A DNA stretch of 64,000 nucleotides, taken from Fistulifera solaris. Its lineage: Eukaryota > Bacillariophyta > Bacillariophyceae > Naviculales > Stauroneidaceae. Of this stretch, positions 1 through 11,400 are shown one piece after another (positions within the stretch are counted from its first letter, which is position 1; the number at the start of each line of letters is the position of its first letter). A model generated the notes under the pieces. The model saw only the letters and a list, made by a program, of their open reading frames with translations, ran no database searches and was not told where the DNA came from. Made by a program: the position numbers and the translations under genes. The stretch spans positions 1,240,001 through 1,304,000 of the forward strand of contig AP026136.1 of NCBI GenBank assembly GCA_030295235.1, given 5' to 3'.

Positions 1-1199
1 TTGACGGCGATGAAATGAACTTGCGCGTCACTCAGAGTTTGACGGCACGAGCTTAAGCCGAATTCATTTCAATTCAGTCAAAGCCATGGTTCAAGCCGGT
101 TCGAAGGGTAGCTTCATCGCTATTTCCCAGATAATTGCTTGTGTAGGAGAGCAAAACGTCGAAGGAAAACGTATTCCTTATGGTTTTAAGAAGCGCAGTC
201 TACCCCATTTTTCGAAAGACGACATTGGTAGCGAGTCACGTGGTTTTGTCGAGAACTCGTATCTGAGAGGAGTATCTCCTCAATAATTTTTCTTTCATGC
301 GATGGGTGGACGAGAAGGTCTCATTGACACGGCCTGTAAAACTGCTGAGACAGGTTATATTCAGCGCCGACTTGTGAAAGCTATGGTGACTGTCATGACT
401 AGGTATGACGGAACACTACGAACATCCTCAGGGCAAATAGTTCAATTTTTATACGGTGAAGACAAAATGGACGCATGGTGGATTGAAAAGCAAAGATTTG
501 ATTCGTTGACGCTGAATAAGGTCTCTAATGCTCGTTATCGGATGGACACTACCAACACCGATTTCCGTCTTGACGAACAAGGGTTACCTTTTTCTTCAAT
601 CCGAGTTGCTTGAAGACTGTCGCCGTGAGCCTGAAGTGCAGATATTATTGGACAAGGTGCTTGAAACTATTCGAGATGATCAAGCTACACTTCGCATTAT
701 CATGAAGTATCGCGAGCCCAATCGTGAATCAGATCCAACATCTTATGCTCCAGGCAACGTGTTGCGTGTGATCAACAATGCCATTCGATAATTTAGATTA
801 GATCGCAGCAAACCCAGCGACTTGCACCCCAAGCAAGTGATAGAAGCGGTGTCATCGCTACTGGATCGATAAGTAGCTGTAGTCGGTGATGACCCGCTTT
901 CCGTTGAAGCGCAAGCCAACGCTGTACTGTATTTTGATCCGCAGTCTTCTCGCCTCGAAGCGTGCTATCGGCCAGTTCCGCCCGACTAAAGCCGCGCTCG
1001 AATGGGTTGTGGGAAAAATCGAAACACGCTTCTTTGTGGCAAAAGTGTCTGCAGGCGAAATGGCCGGTGTCTTGGCTGCCCAATCTATTGGTGAGCCTGC
1101 TACCCAGATACGAGCCCCGCGTATTCCTTCCAATACAGTCCTACATCACCTGCTTACTCTCCGACAAGTCCAGCGTACTCCCCAAATCGCGAGGAGTGA
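1..1199 (+). pseudogene. RNA polymerase II largest subunit (RPB1) pseudogene, internally deleted
   Basis: The translation matches RPB1 in several consecutive pieces. It opens with the catalytic Mg-binding core (DGDEMN, bases 3-20) and is cut by the window edge. From about base 68 it continues with MVQAGSKGS and the region up to the bridge-helix/trigger-loop side (SIGEPATQ near 1080-1106), then jumps into C-terminal heptads (YSPTSPA type, about 1101-1196) with a stop at 1197. Missing blocks are roughly 250 residues after DGDEMN and several hundred between SIGEPATQ and the heptads. There is an in-frame stop at 284, and frame changes near 590, 790 and 930. Intact RPB1 is about 1,700-1,800 residues, so this is a decayed partial copy. 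An intact gene must exist elsewhere. The pieces keep gene order, which suggests duplication followed by internal deletions. Confidence 0.88.
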
Positions 1200-1729
1200 C
1201 TGTAAGGGACGAAATAGGTCGAGATTTGTTGTAAGATGGACTTTTTTAGAGCAAAAATTGATAAAAATGAGGGTTCTAACGGGTCTATCTTTGCCAGCTT
1301 TTGTCACTTTAGAACAGCAGATAGATAGAGTCTTGCTCCCCTCGGCCGATTCGGTCCAAATTCAAGGCCTCCTTATTTTCGGTACTAAGAAAGAAATAAG
1401 TCACATTGAACTGAGTAATTCTTCGGATGGATACACTGATATATATTTGATTGCATAGATAAATTCAATCTAGTCGATTTGGGCTGAAAAGGTAGCTGTT
1501 ACAATAATGAGGGGAGCAATTAAATGTCTTAGCGGTAATAAATACTAATTAGACACGGTGCGACATAATGTTGCCATTGAGGCTGAAGGCGTGACTAAAC
1601 GTAATCAATAAATCGTCCTTGGTACCGGTACCGGTACCAATAAAGTACGGAATAATTGTCATTGTTGCATTTCGACACAAATGCATTTGGTTGCATCGCA
1701 TTACTTGTAAGTATTTGTGAAATCTCAAC
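1200..1729. other. Intergenic, AT-rich, with GGTACC palindrome
   Basis: No supportable gene. Bases 1621-1638 are three tandem GGTACC units flanked by TT and AA, forming a perfect 22-bp palindrome (1619-1640). Confidence 0.6.
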
Positions 1730-2589
1730 ATGAATGCTGCCACCCAAATTCTAGTATCGACATCTTATAAGGATAAATGCAATCAATCAGATATTTCAAG
1801 ACAGGCAAATCGACCCAAAAATCCTTTAGCCGTGACAGCGTTGCAGTTACTCCAGCAAAGACAAGAACAAAACAATACAAATAAAAATTCTTTTCATTGA
1901 TACCGCATTCCGAAGAGCCATGGCTACGACTGAATTTCCCTGGAATCTATGAGTTGACGGGTTCTGCTGGTTCAGGCAAAACTCAATTGGCATTACAATG
2001 GGCCTTGACTGTCGCACAATCTCGAGACGAACACGCCGCGCCGCGTACAGTCTATTATCTCAGTTTGAGCTCGCTTTCACCCAAATTAGAAAGGTTAAAA
2101 CAGATTGTCACGGAGCAAAAGAACTTCTGTGACAGAAAGAACATCGAGGAAGCCGCCGACAGTTCATTGCATCGAATATGGACTCGTCGCATTGTACAAA
2201 TTGATGATTTCTGGGACGCATTGCACGAATTGACCCAGCGCACGGACGTACATGCGGTGGTGTTAGACTCCTTGGCGGACTTGTTTCGTGGGGGGGACTC
2301 ACATATCAATCATACGGAACGATCAAATCAACTGTTTCGAGTAGCGCAACAGTTGCTGCAACGAAATATTCCCTGTCTCGTGTTGAACCAAATGCAACTG
2401 GAAGATCGTCCTGCTCTAGGGATCTCTTGGGCTCATTGTGTGACACGACGCTATCGCATTATACAAGCAGAATCTAATACTTCGAGTGGTCGACTCCGGA
2501 TATTGAAGCTGGAGCATGCACCTGAATTTGGCTCGCAACAAGCGTCCTTTGAAATACATCGTGGCGGCATTATGTCAATAAATTATTGA
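1730..2589 (+). CDS. RAD51-paralogue recombinase, XRCC3-like
   Basis: RecA/RAD51-superfamily ATPase. Members of the XRCC2/XRCC3 branch help load or stabilise RAD51 in homologous recombination in the nucleus. Walker A is GSAGSGKTQ (about bases 1963-1989), and Walker B is the hydrophobic strand ending VVLDSL near 2257-2274. A later GISWAHCVTRRYRI segment and the SFEIHRGGI ending fit XRCC3-like proteins. An ATG at 1730 opens a 56-codon frame (MNAATQIL...) that runs into the main frame only if one A is added to the A5 run at 1883-1887. The continuous main frame otherwise begins at a TTG at 1897, so I prefer the 1730 start with a probable sequencing indel. The exact paralogue is uncertain. Confidence 0.72.
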
Positions 2590-2670
2590 AAGCCTAATTA
2601 AAGCGAATCTATTAGTCCCAGCAGTTTGAAATTGAAACTGATAGCGTTATATTGATATATGTTCAAGCAG

Positions 2671-4290
2671 TTACCTAACCAGCATCGTGTCCTCGGGCAT
2701 GGGAAAGGACAGAGCAAACGCTTCGACGCGATTTCGAAGGTCATCTAGTTCGCTTTGTATCGACGCATCCGCCTCTAATAATTCAATAAAATTCTTCAAT
2801 GCCGCCTTTTCATATCGTTCCTCTGTCAGGCCTTGCACTCGTTGCGCCAGTTGATACCCTTCATGTAGAAATTGCGCAACTTTGTCGAAATCTCCCTCAC
2901 GCAGTCCACGGGTCGTCAATGCTGGTGTTCCTAAGCGCACTCCTCCCGGATTCAGGGCTGACGTATCTCCCGCGATTGTGTTCTTGTTGGTTGTAATACC
3001 AGCTAGTTCTAGCACCTTTTCTACTTTAGCTCCCGACAAAGGCCGAACATTCCACAGCAACAAGTGATTGTCCGTACCACCTGTAGCCAGTTGGTAACCG
3101 CGCTCCAGCAAACCTTCCGACAATGCTTGAGCATTGTTCACTACTTGACGAGCATACTCTCGGAATGACGGTTGTTGTGCTTCTCGTAACGCTACGGCGA
3201 GAGCACCGATCTGATGATTGTGTGGTCCTCCCTGTAACATGGGAAACACAGCTTGATTGATCGCATCCATGTATTTCTGTTTCGCAAAGATCATGCCCGA
3301 TCGCGGTCCTCGCAGCGTTTTGTGCGTTGTTGAAGTGACAACATCGGCGTAGGGAAACGGTGAATCAACGACACCGGCTGCCACAAGACCGCTGATATGC
3401 GCCATGTCGACCATGAACAAGGCCCCCACACTGTCAGCGATTCCTCGCATCTTGGCATAATCCCACTCGCGTGGATACGCCGAAGCCCCAGCAATGAGTA
3501 ACTTGGGCATAAACATCTGAGCCCGCTTTGCCAGTTCGTCGTAATCGAGTAATCCGGTACTTGGATTTACAATATAAGGCATCGATTCAAAGTAAACACT
3601 CGTCGCCGACACTTTCCGTTTGGTTGTTTGAAAGCCGTGAGTCAAATGTCCACCACTGGGTAAATCTAAACCCATTATGCGGTCGTGCGGTTTCAACAAA
3701 GCCGTGTAGACAGCAAAATTGGCAGGACTTCCCGAATACGGCTGCACGTTGACACCCCATCCTTCGTCGTCGTTGTCCTCGTGATCCGTTAAGTTAAACA
3801 ACTCCAACGCTCGTTGCATGCACAATGATTCTAACTGATCAATATAGACGTTTCCACCATAGTACCGTTTTCCCACTTGACCTTCGCTATACTTGTTCGT
3901 CAATCCACTCCCCAGAGCGGCTTGTACCGACGGACTGACAAAGTTCTCCGATGCGATCAACTCCAAACCAGATCTTTGACGCTGTTCTTCCGAAGCAATC
4001 AAATGGGCTACTTCCGGATCGTGTTGCTTGAGCAACTCAATGTGGGGTCGTGGTTTATTGGTAGAGTCTTGCTGCCGCAGTGAAGAGTGGTCATGGTATT
4101 TGTTCTTGTGTGATTTGTCGATATGCGTCGCAGCCGCCTCAGAAAGAGAATAGGATAAGAGAGCTTTCCGTCTATACTGCTGCTTTTGCGGCTTCTGATC
4201 CAATACCCATCCTGCAGTGTATCGAAGTGTGTGAAAGAAGGCAAATGCCTGCAGGAAGAATAAACGATGAACCAGTTTCAACATTTGCAA
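2671..4290 (-). CDS. Serine hydroxymethyltransferase
   Basis: PLP enzyme converting serine plus tetrahydrofolate to glycine and methylene-tetrahydrofolate, linking photorespiration and one-carbon metabolism. The frame is 539 residues with no disruption. The SHMT core starts near residue 85 (LIASENF at about 111-117, [15 protein letters not shown] at about 132-146). The PLP lysine sits in [14 protein letters not shown] at K324, followed by [18 protein letters not shown]. The first 85 residues are an extension: a hydrophobic stretch [10 protein letters not shown] (10-19) and then a basic region, which reads as an organelle presequence. A signal peptide with an aromatic residue after the cleavage site would mean plastid, but mitochondrion is possible. 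Diatoms usually have more than one SHMT, so the compartment decides which one this is. Confidence 0.95.
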   Translation of the reverse strand: MQMLKLVHRLFFLQAFAFFHTLRYTAGWVLDQKPQKQQYRRKALLSYSLSEAAATHIDKSHKNKYHDHSSLRQQDSTNKPRPHIELLKQHDPEVAHLIASEEQRQRSGLELIASENFVSPSVQAALGSGLTNKYSEGQVGKRYYGGNVYIDQLESLCMQRALELFNLTDHEDNDDEGWGVNVQPYSGSPANFAVYTALLKPHDRIMGLDLPSGGHLTHGFQTTKRKVSATSVYFESMPYIVNPSTGLLDYDELAKRAQMFMPKLLIAGASAYPREWDYAKMRGIADSVGALFMVDMAHISGLVAAGVVDSPFPYADVVTSTTHKTLRGPRSGMIFAKQKYMDAINQAVFPMLQGGPHNHQIGALAVALREAQQPSFREYARQVVNNAQALSEGLLERGYQLATGGTDNHLLLWNVRPLSGAKVEKVLELAGITTNKNTIAGDTSALNPGGVRLGTPALTTRGLREGDFDKVAQFLHEGYQLAQRVQGLTEERYEKAALKNFIELLEADASIQSELDDLRNRVEAFALSFPMPEDTMLVR

Positions 4291-5108
4291 AAATGAAAAG
4301 AAAGAGCAGAAGTCGTCTTTGTGGTATAAACTAAGAGATGCTTTTGATTTCCCGAAATGCCAGCGAGCGGATCTTAATAAAAGCGTTAGTAGAAGATGGT
4401 GAAGGTGAAGAATAGATGATTGTGAAGTCGAAGTAGATGGTGTTGATTATTTTGTTAATCATTGACAAGGAATGAATACAATGAGCAATGAGGACGAGTT
4501 TCTGCGTCATTCGCGTCCATCCATCGAACGGACGACGGATCTACCAAAGATCTTCACTATTCACTCTACAGTTACAAAGTGCTGGTTCCTGCGCTCCTTG
4601 ACTGAATTTCAGTCACGATCGAAGAAATTGAAACAGATGACACGGCAACAACGAAGTCCACAAATGCTCGTACTAAGTGTATGATCAGATGTATGGGCAT
4701 TGATCGTGATGCAACAAATACCAGGTAATCATCATTATTCTTAACGTAATGTATCATCGTTTCTTGACTCCGAAAAGCTTTCGTATGGGTGACAAGCAGA
4801 CTCACTATAAAATCAAAGTGTTGACGACTCTCGCCTTCCGTGACTGAATTTAAGGAACAAGGAACCCAATGGTACTTTTTATTTTTTTAAAAATCCTTGC
4901 ATTTCGTAAAGATAAATCTAGTTAATATTTTTTACCGCTGTTTCTAAGGTTCATCTAATTTCATTCTCAGCTTGTTTCAATGAGAAAATCCTCCGCAGTA
5001 AAGCAAAACAGTAGATGCACCATTTAACATTAGGTTTTTCAATTGATAAATGTCGATAAATGTAGCTCGACGTAGAATATTATTAAAACTCAAGCTCACA
5101 TAACAGAC
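4291..5108. other. Intergenic between SHMT and carrier-like gene
   Basis: Shared upstream region of SHMT and 3' side of the carrier-like gene. It holds one copy of the GACTGAATTTCAGTC hairpin at 4600-4617 and a half copy near 4840. Small reading frames here show no recognisable domain. Confidence 0.5.
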
Positions 5109-6053
5109 TTATGAGCCTCGGCTGCTTGTTACTTTCCTTCGAGCGGCATTGTACAGGGTTGTCAAACGTTTACGGTAGAACTTCCTCTCGTCTTGGCCCC
5201 GAATGAAGAGCTCGCGAAATTTGTTGTTTGAGAAAGAGCCGATACCGAATGCTGGAAGGATACGTAAGCCACGTGCAAATGAAACAGTCGCAAACTCTTT
5301 TCTGATCGTCGCAAAGCGATCGGCAGTCGTCGCTTCGGGAAAATTGAAATAGTCCATGGCGTGGATGTGTAAAGGAGCGGTTAATATTTGAGCACTCACG
5401 GGTATCGCTAACGCCATGGTCAATTCCGCCGTATTTCGTTCCCAGCCTCGCTCATGTTCTAAATACTTGGCTACACTCGGAGCCGCGTAGAATGTTGCAT
5501 ACATGGTAGCCGTGTCGCGTGCGGCAAACAGGCCGAACGTTCGTAACGGAGTTTTGCGTTTCGCAGCCTCAGGACAACCAAAAACTTTGGCAAATACGGA
5601 ATCTCTCCACGCCAATAAAGAAATGTTTGCCACAGCTGATGCCGCAACCTTTCTTTGCTTGCGTGCTTCGTCGTTGCGTATCTTTTGAACATCTAAAAAC
5701 ATTTCGGAAAGATTCGCAACAGCATAGGTACCGAAGTAGACAGCAAACGTTAAACGGAACGACAAACCTCCGAAGAATACGCGCGGCTTTGCTACCATCT
5801 CGTGAGTAGCATTCCTTATCGCGATGAGAAACTTTGCAGAGCCCGAGATATCTTGCACAATGCACTTGTCAATGATCGAAACTAAGGGAGACACAAGAAA
5901 GGACGCAGCAAAAGCGCACCCAATCTCTTTCGGAGCGCGTGTCTTGGCAGCCTCGATAAAATCATGAGGTCTTACATCCGAAAAGATGAAGGCGCGGTAC
6001 CACAAATCTTCCTGTTCCTCCTCGACTTCGAACTCCAATTTTTTGTTGCTCAT
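5109..6053 (-). CDS. Carrier-like integral membrane protein of unknown function, copy 1
   Basis: An uninterrupted 314-residue protein. An acidic N-terminus (about 1-17) is followed by WYRAFIFSDVRPHDFIEAA, then a hydrophobic block around APKEIGCAFAASFLVSPL and repeated amphipathic/hydrophobic stretches up to RGLRILPAFGIGSFSNNK near the C-terminus. Length, repeated proline/charged turns and the arginine-rich end resemble mitochondrial-carrier-like proteins. From memory it also resembles an uncharacterised fungal family, so function is unknown. It is very similar to the divergent neighbour starting at 6883 and to the copy at 21812-22831. The start is the first ATG after the shared promoter region. 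Confidence 0.85.
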   Translation of the reverse strand: MSNKKLEFEVEEEQEDLWYRAFIFSDVRPHDFIEAAKTRAPKEIGCAFAASFLVSPLVSIIDKCIVQDISGSAKFLIAIRNATHEMVAKPRVFFGGLSFRLTFAVYFGTYAVANLSEMFLDVQKIRNDEARKQRKVAASAVANISLLAWRDSVFAKVFGCPEAAKRKTPLRTFGLFAARDTATMYATFYAAPSVAKYLEHERGWERNTAELTMALAIPVSAQILTAPLHIHAMDYFNFPEATTADRFATIRKEFATVSFARGLRILPAFGIGSFSNNKFRELFIRGQDERKFYRKRLTTLYNAARRKVTSSRGS

Positions 6054-6882
6054 TTTTGTTACTACGTAAGTGTAGTTTGTAGATCTAGTATCGCGGCGAA
6101 AAAGCAGGGGATGATTGAATTAATATGATGATAACCGAGCCAAAGAGGAAACAGAAAACGCTGATAATGATATGCTTACTTGTTATGATCGACCCTTTGA
6201 TCATCTCAAGCCGATACTTGTAAAGGTAGCAAGATGCCGGAAGGTGCCGAAGAAAAATTCTCTCCCTTCGAACAATAAAACTGCGAAGAAATACATACGT
6301 ATAACGTACATACAAAGTAGGGACGAAACGATTTAGAGTTAGCGGCACAGAGGACTCATGACTGATTATGTTGTAGTCATGGCAAAAGTGAGTACTTTTA
6401 GTCTTTCTTTCTTCTTTTACAATTGATCCTTTGTTAGACGAGGTCCGTGCCGGTCCGAGCTCGTGCTTGACTCCGAAGTCCGAAGGCGGACACCCTGGAC
6501 CCTGGGGAGTCTGTCAAAAGTTCATAACGTCATCACTGACGTAAGTGATAGATTTGCAGTAATTATCACAGACCGGAATCAAATGACCACGTGGCATGGG
6601 CAATGCGGCACTGATAGATTGATCTGATTGGCTTAGAAACAGCACAAATCAAATCATTTGGGTAGACTTGGTCAAGTATTACCTCATCGTTTCCGTCGGA
6701 AGGAAATCTTCAACTTGTTATGTGGTGACGTGGCGTCGACGTGGAAAATAATCGTACATACACAAACGAGAGGATTGTAGTGGAAATCTACGTCACACCA
6801 CATTCATTTTTACATGGGCACACCATTCTTTCCACAACTTTGTCAAACGTTTCAAGATTTTGCATTTCTCTGATCAATCAAG
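6054..6882. promoter_or_regulatory. Bidirectional promoter region with TGACGT (CRE-like) motifs
   Basis: An 829-bp spacer between the start codons of two divergent carrier-like paralogues. TGACGT hexamers occur at 6527-6532 (minus), 6537-6542, 6726-6731 and 6790-6795 (minus). The first pair is arranged as an inverted repeat, ACGTCA-CTGACGT. This hexamer is the core of bZIP/CRE sites and of the CO2/cAMP-responsive elements known from diatom carbonic anhydrase promoters. An imperfect copy of the GACTG hairpin lies at 6357-6382. That both genes share control is an inference. Confidence 0.5.
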
Positions 6883-7827
6883 ATGAACAACAACCCGAAA
6901 CTGGAATTCAGTGCTGAAGAGGAGGAAGAGGCCCCTTGGTACCGCGCCTTCATCTTTTCGGATGTAAGACCTCATGATTTTATCGAGGCTGCCAAGACAC
7001 GCGCTCCGAAAGAGATTGGGTGCGCTTTTGCTGCGTCCTTTCTTGTGTCTCCCTTAGTTTCGATCATTGACAAGTGCATTGTGCAAGATATCTCAGGGTC
7101 AGGCAAGTTCATAGACGCTATTAAGAAAGCGTCTCATGAAATGGTTGCGCAGCCACGCACTTTCTTCGGTGGCTTGTCCTTCCGTTTGACATTTGCTGTC
7201 TATTTCGGGACCTATGCTGTTGCCAACCTTGCTGAAATGTTCCTCGATGTACAAAAGATTCGCGATGATGAGACCCGTAAGCAAAGAAAGGTCGCGGCGT
7301 CGGCTGTGGCGAACATTTCCTTGCTAGCATGGCGTGATTCCGTCTTTGCCAAGGCGTTCGGTAATGCGGAGGCTGCTAAACGGAAGACTCCCTTGCGTAC
7401 CTTCGGTTTGTTTGCTGCCCGTGATACAGCCACCATGTACGCTACATTCTATGCTGCTCCTCGGGCTGCCAAGTACTTGGAGCATGAGCGAGGTTGGGAG
7501 CGTAACACAGCGGAATTGTCCATGGCGTTGGCGATTCCTGTTGCCACTCAAGTCTTGACTGCCCCGATTCACATTCACGCCATGGACTACTTCAATGTTC
7601 CTAAGGCAACTACCGCTGAACGCTTTGCTACAATCAAGAAAGAGTTCAACACCGTCTCTTTCGCACGCGGTCTGCGTATTCTTCCCGCATTCGGTATCGG
7701 TTCTTTCTCCAACAACAAATTCCGTGAGTTGTTTATCCGGGGACAAGACGAATCCAAGTTTTATCGTAAGCGCTTGACGACCTTGTATGATGCCGCGAGA
7801 AGAAATACTACCAAGGCCTCCAACTAG
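6883..7827 (+). CDS. Carrier-like integral membrane protein of unknown function, copy 2
   Basis: A 314-residue protein, colinear with the copy at 5109-6053 over its whole length. Differences are concentrated in the first 20 residues (MNNNPKLEFSAEEEEEA), around residues 70-90 and at the last few residues. It shares the KEIGCAFAASFLVSPLVS block, the RKQRKVAASAVANISLLAWRDS central block and the RGLRILPAFGIGSFSNNKFRELFIRGQDE end. The reading frame is intact. Head-to-head placement suggests an inverted local duplication with a shared promoter. Function is not known; a mitochondrial or plastid-envelope carrier-type role is only a guess. Confidence 0.87.
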   Translation: MNNNPKLEFSAEEEEEAPWYRAFIFSDVRPHDFIEAAKTRAPKEIGCAFAASFLVSPLVSIIDKCIVQDISGSGKFIDAIKKASHEMVAQPRTFFGGLSFRLTFAVYFGTYAVANLAEMFLDVQKIRDDETRKQRKVAASAVANISLLAWRDSVFAKAFGNAEAAKRKTPLRTFGLFAARDTATMYATFYAAPRAAKYLEHERGWERNTAELSMALAIPVATQVLTAPIHIHAMDYFNVPKATTAERFATIKKEFNTVSFARGLRILPAFGIGSFSNNKFRELFIRGQDESKFYRKRLTTLYDAARRNTTKASN

Positions 7828-8498
7828 TTGGCCGAAATACACCCTTTTCGAGCTAGTTTTTACTTGTTTCTAATTTTATCAGAAAATCAAACGTTCACTT
7901 ATCCACATCAAGATCTGCTCAATCAAGTATCCTAACCATCTTCTAGCAGGTGAATATAGCTCCAGCGATCACCAAAGCTCCCTAAGACGCTTAGCGCTAA
8001 ATTTTCTTTGTTTCCAAAAAATGGAGATAAGGCAGAAGTCGCTTGTTTACACAAGATCTAGATTTAATAGATAATCCATCTTTATTAATATCCATGCCAC
8101 TAGGGCATAGGTTAAAGAGATAACTACGACGCAATCAATCTGAGTTTCAGTTTTCTGTGGACTAGAGAGGTGCCTAGTTTAGTCAATCGTGCGTGCGGAA
8201 GGAAGGTCTGAGGTCGGAGTGGAAGATTCACTTTAGCAAATTAAGAACTATTCGACTACACTATCGTTTAGTGTACTCGCGCTGTTCAACGGATGCATAC
8301 TTTGTATCCAATCGAAGCGCAACGTCTCGCGTTAACCTCGTCCGCTAAACACAATGATGAAGACTTGCGCTTTATCTTGTTTGTTGCTCCGGTAATATTT
8401 CATTTGCGCAGCTTGCATTTCATTATTAAGTCACGTTGCAAGTTTACGTGTATTTGTAGCAAAAAAGTATTTGACTTGCGAGAAGCGGAAAGAAAACG
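7828..8498. other. Intergenic, no gene seen
   Basis: 3' side of carrier-like copy 2 and promoter of the EH-domain gene. A stretch at about 8160-8185 (CTAGAGAGGTGCCTAG) resembles one at 16095-16112. Nothing else recognisable. Confidence 0.4.
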
Positions 8499-11400
8499 AT
8501 GGCGATGAGTTACGTGCCGACGGAAGAGGAAGTGGTGCGTATTTTGTTAGCTGATAGCAAATCGCTCATTGAGCAACAAGCAAAGTCCCTCTCACCTTCT
8601 TTGCGCTCTGATTAATATTGAATCCAGCCTTATTACAATTCCCTCTTCGCGATGGCGGATACTCAACGAGGTGGCTTGGTCGGAGGCGCTCAGGCTAAGC
8701 AATTCTTCTCTCGGTCTACGCTACCGGAAGAAGTGCTCAAGAACGTTTGGACGATCGCAGATCAACCCACGACGAATTCATTGGATAGGCCGAAATTCGC
8801 TGTAGCAGTAAGACTCATTCAACTCATTCAAAATGGAGTGAAAGGTCAAGGAACGGATTTGCGAGCCCCGGAAGGAGTCGTTTTGAAGCCTGCGTTTTTT
8901 GAAGGAGTGCCTTTGCCTCCTACGGAAGCTCCTCCTCAACAGCAGCAAACGCAGCAACCAGCCCCTCCTGCTCAGCAAATGCAGCAGGCGCAGCCACTGG
9001 ATATGCCCCTTCGCCCTCCGATGCATCAGCAACAGCCACCGCCCGGACCACCCCACGATAATCGAGCTTTGACAGTTCAAGATCCTTATATGCTAAGTCC
9101 TACCGAACAGGCTCGCTACGAGGAACTTTTCCCCGCATATGCTCAACCAGATGGTTTTGTTTACGGAAAGGAAGCTGTGGAACTCTTCTTCAAATCGGGT
9201 GTCCCTAAAATTGATCTAGCAGCAATCTGGAAAATGGTGGATGAACCTGTCGACAATCGTTTGGATAAATTGGAGTTTGCCATGGCAATGCACTTGATTG
9301 TTTGTGTGTCGAGAAAGAACTTACCGATGCCTCCGTCCTTGCCGATTTCACTGAAACAACTTAGGTCGCAACGTCCTCAGCAGTCTCCTGGATTGTCACC
9401 CCAACCTACATTACCCGTGGCAAATGCCATTTCTTCCCCGCAAATGCAACCGAAACAGGGCATTCTCCCTCCACCCATGCAGTCGCAGCCGGGCATGGGT
9501 ATGCCGCCTCCGCAAATGCAGCCTCAGCAGGGTATGGGAATGCCTCCTCCGCATTTGCAGCCTCAGCAGGGTATGGGAATGTCTCCTCCGCATATGCAGC
9601 CTCAGCAGGGTATGGGAATGCCTCCTCCGCATATGCAGCCACAACCACCTCTGGGCGTGGGCATGCCTCCCCCGCAAATGCAGCCACAGAAGAGTATGGG
9701 AATGAATCCTCTGCAAAGGATGCAACCGCTACAGGAGGGTACCGGTGTGCCTTCTCCGCCGATGCAGCCACAACAGGCGATGGGCACGCCCCTCCACAAA
9801 TGATGCAACAACCTAGTTCGCCCAAACCCAACATGCAACCCCCTCCGCAATCCATTCCGAGTCCGTCTAGAGGTTCCATGGGTATGGGCATGCCTCCTCC
9901 GCCCTTGCAGTCTTGGAGTGCACCTTCTATGGAGCAAAGTCACATGAAGCACGAAAGCATTGGAGGGAATGTGTCTGTCATGTCGCAGTTATCGGCACCG
10001 CCGCCGTTGCCTTCCGGCGGAGCAAGCATATCGGATGCCTTCGATGGATTAGATGGCATGGGATCTGGACCGACCGACATGAATAGTTACTTGGCGTCAG
10101 CGCCACCCGTACACACCGTATCGTCCATTGATGCCGCGAATCAACAGGAAGAAGCCCTTGTACCTCCATCTGCACCCGTCACAATGCAGCCAGAGTTGCC
10201 CTCGCCTCAGGTCAAACCTCATTTCGAAATGCCGCCGCACATGCGCTCGGGGATGCCGGCAACCGGTCTCAGTACCACTTCTGAAAGTCAAGACCTGGAA
10301 CAACTAAGGGAACTTTTGCAAAAACTTCAGGCAGAAAATATTGCACTTAAAGCTCAGATGGGTCATCTCGCCGAGGAAGAGTCTGTTGTTACTAAGCAGG
10401 TTTCCCAAACAGCTGCAGAGCTAAGTCAGTTATCCAGTCAGCTCACTCAAGTTCGGGCGCAAATGCTCGCCAGTAAGGCACGTCTGATGGAGGCAACGGC
10501 GGAACTAAACGTCGCCAAAGAGCGAAAAGGGTACGTGTGACTGGATTGATCGTGGAAGTAATAATGCGTAAGAATAGCCCGAGAACTAACTTTAACAACC
10601 GTTCTAGTGTGATCCAAGATTTGATTACAGAAGTGTCATCTACGAGAGAGGCGATTGACGATGCTACACGAGGGGTAGAAGAGAGTCTGCAACAAGTTAA
10701 GCTCCAATCCGTTCCGCCGCCCTTGCCTCAAACGAACTCTCTTGAGGGAGACCTCTTTGGGTTTGATGCTGCGCCAGCTCCTGCCCCGGCGCTTGAAGAA
10801 ACTGCTGTACCGGAGCCGCCTAGCCGTTATGATTCTTCACAATACACGGCTCCTAAGGAACCGATGCAATCCCAGGGGCACCAGGACAACTTTATTCAAA
10901 CGGCGCCGTCTCAGGCGTCATACGACGACAGCATTAACGGCCACCACAAACGTGAGAATTCTTCTGGTTGGTTTTCTGGCGGAATTATGGGTGGAGAGTT
11001 CGGTGGGGCGATGGGACAGGCCACCAGTGCGCCTTTGTCACTGAACGCTAGCGCGGGGAATGTGCTCTCGCCCCAAGCTATCAATGAGTTGAAAGCAAAG
11101 CACAGAGAGGCTGAGAATGTAGCTCGCGACGCTGAAGAATCCCGGCGTCAAATTGTTGCCCAAACGGATGAGCTCAGGCGTTTGGCCGACGAGGCCGAAA
11201 AGAACTTAAGAGAATACTCGAAAGAAACCGATGAAAAAAAGAAGAAGAAAGGGATGTTTGGAGGTGGACGAGGGAAAAGAAGGATGAGGTACGTTCGCCG
11301 ATCAAATCTTGTTTTACATGCTAAGCACGGTGTCTAATTTAAGAATTATATTTGATGGCAGAAACATGCTAGCGATCTAGCAGAGGATGCCCGAACGAAG

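Noticed and set aside
7324-7842. 172-codon frame antisense to carrier-like copy 2
   Set aside because: Exact shadow of a well-supported gene; no domain of its own.
9406-9891. 161-codon repetitive frame antisense to the EH scaffold
   Set aside because: Arises from the 39-bp coding repeat read backwards.
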